This document shows positions 33,201 to 37,128 of a stretch of DNA of 37,128 nt, piece after piece. Within the stretch, counting starts at the first letter, position 1. Each line of letters opens with the position of its first letter. This DNA comes from Lachnospiraceae bacterium (lineage in GTDB: Bacteria > Bacillota > Clostridia > Lachnospirales > Lachnospiraceae). The position numbers and the translations under genes are program-made. A model generated the notes under the pieces. The model saw nothing but the letters and a program-made list of their open reading frames with translations, searched no databases and was not told the origin of the DNA. The DNA lies in assembly GCA_017620155.1 (NCBI GenBank), contig JAFZQY010000024.1:1-37128 (forward strand), written 5' to 3'.

Positions 33201-33804
33201 CGATATCATTACCGACGCATTCGAGACGGGACTGTATCCCGGCAAGATCTGCGATCTGGCCTATGTAAGATACATGGCCGAGAACAAGGACAGAATAGAT
33301 GACCGCACCCGCCCTATCTTGAGGGAGTCGCTTCACAGACTCCTGGCAGATGACGTGGAACTGACATGTTTCAAGGAACTGGCTGATTTCATGCCGTCCA
33401 TGGGACGCTTTGCGGACAGCGTCATCATCGAATACCGTACATCGCCTGACACCAGGGTGGACATACACTACATCATAGAGAGCGAGGATGAGGATTATCA
33501 CACCGATTCCATGAGGGAAGTGTACAAGGGCGTGTATTCCAAGATGTTTACGATCTTCTTCGGGGAAAAGATCATGTACTACATAACCGAAGAGACCGAA
33601 GATGAGAATGAGAAACTGTCCGAGTCCAATACTCTTTCGAAGAATGACATGGGAGATTCCGCTCCCAGAGGACGTTTCGGACTGATAGACGATATGTGCA
33701 TGGCAAGGGCGCTGCGGGATTATTCGACGGTGGATGCTCTGATGGAAGAGTATTACCGCCGCGAATACATGTCCGACAGGCTTTTCGGCATGCATAAAGG
33801 ATGA
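30229..33804 (+). CDS. Large beta-domain and helical-repeat protein (DUF5717-like)
   Basis: A 1191-residue protein without signal peptide or membrane helix. Residues about 18-120 and 215-300 look like two immunoglobulin-like beta domains (GAICEGSFSVTASSH, and YVNPEKLHVGSNYGAIKLVSDRG). From about 310 to 1100 it is helical with TPR-like pairs (MVTQGRSNEAMWSLRRVKD and others). The tail, with IDIHYIIES-like VDIHYIIESEDEDYH, KMFTIFFGEKIMYYI and RALRDYSTVDALMEEYYRR, matches my memory of DUF5717, a Lachnospiraceae family of unknown role. It probably acts as a cytoplasmic scaffold for the next gene product. ATG 30229 is chosen because the longer frame from 30154 runs through the htpG terminator and promoter. 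Confidence 0.85.
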   Translation: MRRIIESINNGQIQREFGTLTFSVSRVEHTIRPGAICEGSFSVTASSHALSEGYVYSDDYRMECITTEFSGMQDEIAYRFNGADLIPGQEVKGNFVLLSNRGEYQIPFSITVESDFLQSSIGPIRNVFHFTNLARTKWGEALALFYDPRFEEIFTGPDREFLALYRCLSGVKGSGRNMDEFLISIHKKTPVEYIPAEKSVDISDPGDLSRFRLEIVKNGWGYTRFRVLTEGEFLSVEDSEVDFDSFLGNKYQLYYYVNPEKLHVGSNYGAIKLVSDRGEEIIPVVVRVTGEHLHLKDMTKVRMQRIVALMESYEAHRLKKISTRAWLDESQKVVTDMLASDPEDLRARLYQVHLMVTQGRSNEAMWSLRRVKDQAASVRTENSYLWCYYLYLNSLIDEGDMDIDTLTEEVEYCYKTDPDNWRLCWLLSVMSPEYKDAARRWEMYEEAFKRGCNSPAIYLEAARIALENPAIISNLDGFDMMVIRYLSKKQLMTEDLAVAVRTIAEHTKEYSPSMIRLLAFCYQDDPQDELLSVICAQLISAGRKDAKAHRWYGYAVMQGLKITRLYEYFMMSVDKNSKDEIPRSVLLYFSFQSDLDYETNAYLYAYVVGHRKEDPEMYSKYRRQISEFVADQLRAHHNNRFLAVLYKDMIDDDTLSDQKTAEDVADIFFIHELDVSDIPDARYCVLSYEHCDGEQLFPVNAGKAYIPIYSDDHCIAIEDSNRNRFAGTVVCEPIRLMSPGRILLTLQLLVKDHIGIDTYCCIEHRMSVDIRSENEFRFRNLLEKGCFSADHARNVTMKLARFYYDQDRIEELDSFLEKLDSSDVAEYERAECIRLMVSRAMYDKAMDWIYRYGPEGIDKVVLSDLVYGWLPVHRDEPGPFDNLVTQIIFDCLESGKINLVAMQYEMSHIHGTLRSLRDVWKKARELGSDTRDLEERMLVQVLYTGGFVPEKADILWNYAHSEPDKDVLTAALANASFENFVEGAVTADRTFDIITDAFETGLYPGKICDLAYVRYMAENKDRIDDRTRPILRESLHRLLADDVELTCFKELADFMPSMGRFADSVIIEYRTSPDTRVDIHYIIESEDEDYHTDSMREVYKGVYSKMFTIFFGEKIMYYITEETEDENEKLSESNTLSKNDMGDSAPRGRFGLIDDMCMARALRDYSTVDALMEEYYRREYMSDRLFGMHKG

Positions 33805-33809
33805 GCAGA

Positions 33810-35072
33810 ATGGTAGTAGGATTTGACCTGGGAAAATATGCGGTACAGATCAGTTACCTGCGCGACGGTATGGATGCTCCCGCCATGGCGGAGCAGGTCA
33901 TAGGATCGCAGGTATTCAACATACCCATGGTCCTGTGCAAGAGACGCGGGGTCAACCAGTGGTTCTACGGACGCGAGGCCATCAGGCAGCATGAACGCGG
34001 AGAAGGCTTCTTAGTCGACGGTCTGCTGCAGAAAGCTGTCGACGGCGAGCGTGAGGTCATTGACGGTGAGGAGATAGAAGGCATAGCGCTTCTTACACTT
34101 TTCATCAAGAGGAGCCTGTCGGTACTCGGAGGATCGCATGTTAGCGGTTCGATCACCGACATCATGTTCACATGCGAGACCCTCGGGACAGATGTGGTGA
34201 ATGTCATGAGCCGCGTATCCGAAGGTTTAGCTCTTCGTAACTGCAATGTATATTTCCAGAGCTATGCGGAGAGCATATATCATTACCTGATCCACCAGGA
34301 CAGGGAGATATGGCGTGAAGCCGTCATGTGCTCGTACTATGACGGGACCGATGTTACGAACTATATATTCAGCCGTAATCCCAAGACCACTCCGATAGTA
34401 GCCTTTGTGGACAAGACGATGCCCTACAGGATGCCGATGCCGCAGATCGTGACCGAAGATGCGCGCGCGGCAGCGTATGAGAGGCTCGACAGGCAGTACT
34501 GCGATCATATGAAGGAAGAACTGGCGGATACATATCTGTCCTCCATATATCTGCTCGGCGACGGCTTCAAGGAAGAGTGGTATTCCAAATCGGTCGGACT
34601 CCTTGCTCATAACAGGAGAGTCTTCGTCGGAAATGACCTGTTCAGCCGCGGAGCCTGCTACTGCCTTCAGGATAAGCTTGCTCCTTCGGAATCGGCCAGG
34701 ACACATATATTCCTGGGAGTCGACAAATTAAGGAGCAATATCGGCATGGATGTCTTAAGGCGCGGCAAAGGATCATATCTTGCGCTCCTTGATGCGGGCA
34801 TCAACTGGTATGACGTTAAGTGCGAATATGAGCTCTTTTTGCCTGAGGACGGCAAGCTTCATCTGGTGATCATACCGCTCGACGGCGGAGAGCATACCGG
34901 ACGGGAGATAGAACTCATAGATTTGCCCGACCGCGATCCGGATACTCTCAGGGTGCTGCTCAGGATGTCGATGAGCGATGTTAATACCGTCAATATCCAT
35001 ATAGAAGACTTGGGGTTCGGAGAACTTTTCGAATCCTCCGGCAAGGAATGGGATTTTGTGATAGAGGTTTAG
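33810..35072 (+). CDS. Hsp70/actin-fold protein (DUF5716-like)
   Basis: A 420-residue cytoplasmic protein that looks like a divergent ASKHA ATPase. VVGFDLGKYAVQISY at the N-terminus mirrors the phosphate-1 loop of Hsp70 (GIDLGTT); YYDGTDVTNYIFSR fits phosphate-2; IYLLGDGFKEEWY and GNDLFSRGACYCL resemble the adenosine motif and the VA-x-GAA end of Hsp70 ATPase domains. A beta-rich C-terminus (about 330-420) resembles a small substrate domain. I recall the family as DUF5716. Start 33810 has AAGGA eight bases upstream; an in-frame ATG at 33801 overlaps the previous stop but has no spacing for a ribosome site. ATPase activity is inferred. Confidence 0.8.
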   Translation: MVVGFDLGKYAVQISYLRDGMDAPAMAEQVIGSQVFNIPMVLCKRRGVNQWFYGREAIRQHERGEGFLVDGLLQKAVDGEREVIDGEEIEGIALLTLFIKRSLSVLGGSHVSGSITDIMFTCETLGTDVVNVMSRVSEGLALRNCNVYFQSYAESIYHYLIHQDREIWREAVMCSYYDGTDVTNYIFSRNPKTTPIVAFVDKTMPYRMPMPQIVTEDARAAAYERLDRQYCDHMKEELADTYLSSIYLLGDGFKEEWYSKSVGLLAHNRRVFVGNDLFSRGACYCLQDKLAPSESARTHIFLGVDKLRSNIGMDVLRRGKGSYLALLDAGINWYDVKCEYELFLPEDGKLHLVIIPLDGGEHTGREIELIDLPDRDPDTLRVLLRMSMSDVNTVNIHIEDLGFGELFESSGKEWDFVIEV

Positions 35073-35080
35073 TTTAAACT

Positions 35081-35929
35081 TTGGAAAATGTCAGATTAGC
35101 CTGCGGGCACAGAAGTAAAACTCCATATCTGATAGACAAGATGATGGTCAGGGTATACTCCCCCGAGGAGCTGTGCTACTCAATCGGCCTGGATGCTTAT
35201 CTTCTTGATGATGCTTTTGCATGCGAGGAACTTGCAACGTGGCTGGGCGAAGAGTGCGGCCTTGATGAACTTCAGCGCGAACTGTCCGAACACATCAGGC
35301 GTAAAGGCTCGGTTGAAGGATATGCAAGGATCATCATGGAATATGTGGGCTTTTATGATGACGAGACCATAGCCGAGACCTGCGCGGTCATCCGCGACAA
35401 TGCCTCACTTTCAGCTTACGAGAAGAACAAGGCCCGTGCGGATTACTATCTGATGTGCGGCCGCGTGACCATGGCTCTGGATGCATATAACGAACTCCTG
35501 GAGTCCATCCCCGAGAATGAGAAAAAAGTCCGCTCTTCGATCTGGCATAACTGCGGCTATGCATATACCAGGATGTTCAGATTTTCCGAGGCGGCCAAGG
35601 CATTTTACTGCTCATACAAGACTCTCCCGAGCGATGATGCCCTCAAGCAGTTTCTGACGGCGCTTCGCATATCCAAGGACGATAAAGAGTATCTGGATTA
35701 CATATCGGGACATCCCGAGTTCTTCGATATGTCCCAGCGCGTGGAAAAGAGCATCCGTCAGGCCGAAGGATCCTTCGAGGGAACCGATGAGTTCCGCTCG
35801 ATCATGGCGATGAAGATGCTCAGAGAGGAGTCTACCAGCTACGGCGAGCAGGCCACTCCTTACTATGACCAGCTGGATAAGCTTCTTGAGGATCTCAAGA
35901 GCTCTTATCGTGAAATGGTGGCAACTTAA
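35081..35929 (+). CDS. TPR-containing protein of a conserved Lachnospiraceae operon
   Basis: A 282-residue cytoplasmic protein. The N-terminal part (residues 1 to about 110) has the phrase VRVYSPEELCYSI followed by an all-helical region, which I recall as recurrent in Lachnospiraceae hypothetical proteins. Residues about 120-205 are tetratricopeptide helices (YYLMCGRVTMALDAYNELL, IWHNCGYAYTRMFRFSEAAKAF). A helical tail ends it. The start is TTG, eight bases after the upstream stop, with GAGG further back; ATG at 35141 is an alternative but would cut the conserved N-terminus. Function unknown; a protein-protein adaptor is likely. It overlaps the next gene by one base (TAATG). Confidence 0.8.
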   Translation: MENVRLACGHRSKTPYLIDKMMVRVYSPEELCYSIGLDAYLLDDAFACEELATWLGEECGLDELQRELSEHIRRKGSVEGYARIIMEYVGFYDDETIAETCAVIRDNASLSAYEKNKARADYYLMCGRVTMALDAYNELLESIPENEKKVRSSIWHNCGYAYTRMFRFSEAAKAFYCSYKTLPSDDALKQFLTALRISKDDKEYLDYISGHPEFFDMSQRVEKSIRQAEGSFEGTDEFRSIMAMKMLREESTSYGEQATPYYDQLDKLLEDLKSSYREMVAT

Positions 35930-37128
35930 TGGGTTTATGGAACAGCTTCAAAAAAAAGATATCGAGTTTTTCCGATGACTGGGACGACTTAGATGACTGG
36001 AACGAATGGGACTCCGATGCGGATGACGGCGAGGATGAGGACTACGGTGACGGAGACGAAGCCGACGCCAAGGGTTCGCTCGGACGCGACTGGGAGCGCG
36101 TGATCTATTCGCGCGAGCATATCGACATCCACGATCATAAGCAGAGGCATGACTATGTGGTCGGATGCTTAGAGCAGATAGCCGAAGCGACCAGGGAGAT
36201 AGAGAACCTCGAATACGAATACAACATGGTGACCGCCTATCTCAAGGACATGGAGGAGATAGAGGCTCTTCCTCCCGATGAAAAAGCGGCACTGGAAGCG
36301 GCGGCTGCCAAGGTCTCGGCCATACGCAGGGACCGCGATAAGGAAGAGGCCAAGATCAACAAGGGCATGTCCGATGCCAAGTTCGCCCAGCTCATGATGC
36401 TGGACGAAGGCGTGGAGGACGGGATCCGCAAGCTTACCGAAGCCGAGGAATACCAGCGTAAGATCAAGAACGACCTAAAGCAGCTTGATAACGAAAGAAG
36501 CGCGTTTAGGTACAGACGCAGCGAACTGATAAATGAGATGGAGGACTGTCAGGGAATGGCGGTCGTATGCTCTGTGGCTGTTGCGGTCTGCCTTTTTGCT
36601 CTGATCATCATGCAGTTCGGTTTCGGAATGAACACCACGGCCGGATACGTACTGGCAGCAGGCGGCGCGGCACTCTTCTATATATTTGTTTTTCTCAGAT
36701 ACAGAGAGGCCTCGAGCGAATTCAGGAAGCTTAACTCCGAGACCAACAGACTGATACTTCTCCAGAACAAGGTCAAGATCAGATATGTCAACAATACGAA
36801 CCTGCTCGACTATCTGTGCATGAAGTACAAGGTTGATTCGTCCAAGGAACTTGCCAAGCTCTGGAAGCAGTTCAATGAGGAAAAAGAAAGAAGAGCCGCG
36901 ATCAGGCAGTCGCAGATGGCACTCGATCTTGTCGAGAACGAGCTCATGCACATACTGCGCAAGTACCAGATAGGCGATACGGCGATCTGGCTTAACCAGA
37001 CCGATGCGATACTCGATCACAAGGAGATGGTGGAGATCAGACACAGCCTGATCTTACGAAGACAGTCCTTAAGAAAGCGCATGGACTATAATCGTGAGGT
37101 GGTGGCTGCCAACGCCCAGAACGAGATC
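35929..37128 (+). CDS. Two-helix membrane coiled-coil protein, truncated by window edge
   Basis: The frame is open from ATG 35929 to the window end (400 codons, no stop), so the C-terminus is missing. An N-terminal amphipathic stretch is followed by a very acidic, Asp/Trp-rich region (residues about 16-50). Residues about 60-205 are a long coiled coil. Two membrane helices lie at about 208-228 and 237-259, so both ends should be cytoplasmic, and a second coiled coil runs from about 260 on. No enzyme motif is seen. Its overlap with the TPR gene marks it as part of the same operon; it may tie the Hsp70-like complex to the membrane. Confidence 0.85.
   Translation, partial: MGLWNSFKKKISSFSDDWDDLDDWNEWDSDADDGEDEDYGDGDEADAKGSLGRDWERVIYSREHIDIHDHKQRHDYVVGCLEQIAEATREIENLEYEYNMVTAYLKDMEEIEALPPDEKAALEAAAAKVSAIRRDRDKEEAKINKGMSDAKFAQLMMLDEGVEDGIRKLTEAEEYQRKIKNDLKQLDNERSAFRYRRSELINEMEDCQGMAVVCSVAVAVCLFALIIMQFGFGMNTTAGYVLAAGGAALFYIFVFLRYREASSEFRKLNSETNRLILLQNKVKIRYVNNTNLLDYLCMKYKVDSSKELAKLWKQFNEEKERRAAIRQSQMALDLVENELMHILRKYQIGDTAIWLNQTDAILDHKEMVEIRHSLILRRQSLRKRMDYNREVVAANAQNEI

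Overview
The window is a chromosomal segment of about 37 kb from an anaerobic Firmicute, most likely a Lachnospiraceae member close to Butyrivibrio or Pseudobutyrivibrio. This rests on moderate GC, Clostridia-type proteins throughout, an esterase I recognise as very close to Butyrivibrio Est1E, a CIRCE operator on htpG, and a block of Lachnospiraceae-restricted proteins of unknown function at the right end. No rRNA, tRNA or CRISPR was found. Family names are recalled from protein sequence; no database search was run.

Left flank (1-6.2 kb): the 3' end of an XRE/HigA-like regulator, two short promoter-terminator units that may encode small RNAs, and a decayed tyrosine-recombinase end. Then come a BltD-like acetyltransferase, a histidine phosphatase, an aldo/keto reductase with ferredoxin clusters, a small orphan ORF and a lipid-anchored ADA2-like adenosine deaminase. 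A decay zone follows, with an internally deleted IS256-type transposase remnant and a frameshifted membrane gene, then an HExxH membrane protein.

Middle (6.2-18.2 kb): a MATE transporter fused to a histidine-kinase-like ATPase domain, a flavodoxin-fold reductase, two uncharacterised membrane proteins and an orphan radical SAM enzyme on the minus strand. Next is a 1257-residue receptor (ECF S-component-like membrane domain, extracellular Reg_prop propeller, Y_Y_Y domain, HD-GYP output) whose stop codon overlaps a BMP-type binding protein. A minus-strand cinnamoyl esterase and a membrane-anchored EndA-like nuclease close the section.

18.3-26.8 kb: a TRAP DctP-type lipoprotein with no TRAP permease sits directly before a hybrid histidine kinase carrying a full phosphorelay. 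This is the second case here of a transport-type binding protein beside a large membrane sensor instead of a transporter. Next come a TSCPD protein, a beta-CASP metallo-hydrolase, thyA and folA, tightly packed, then ilvE.

26.8-37.1 kb: a PrsA-like foldase lipoprotein, then htpG behind a CIRCE element with a strong terminator. The last four genes (30229 to the edge) form a tight operon: a 1191-residue beta-domain/helical-repeat protein (DUF5717-like), an Hsp70/actin-fold protein (DUF5716-like), a TPR protein, and a two-helix membrane coiled-coil protein cut by the window edge. This operon is the best candidate here for an undescribed system. Extended -10 promoters (TGN-TATAAT) recur across the window, and several genes have no Shine-Dalgarno and may be read from leaderless mRNAs.
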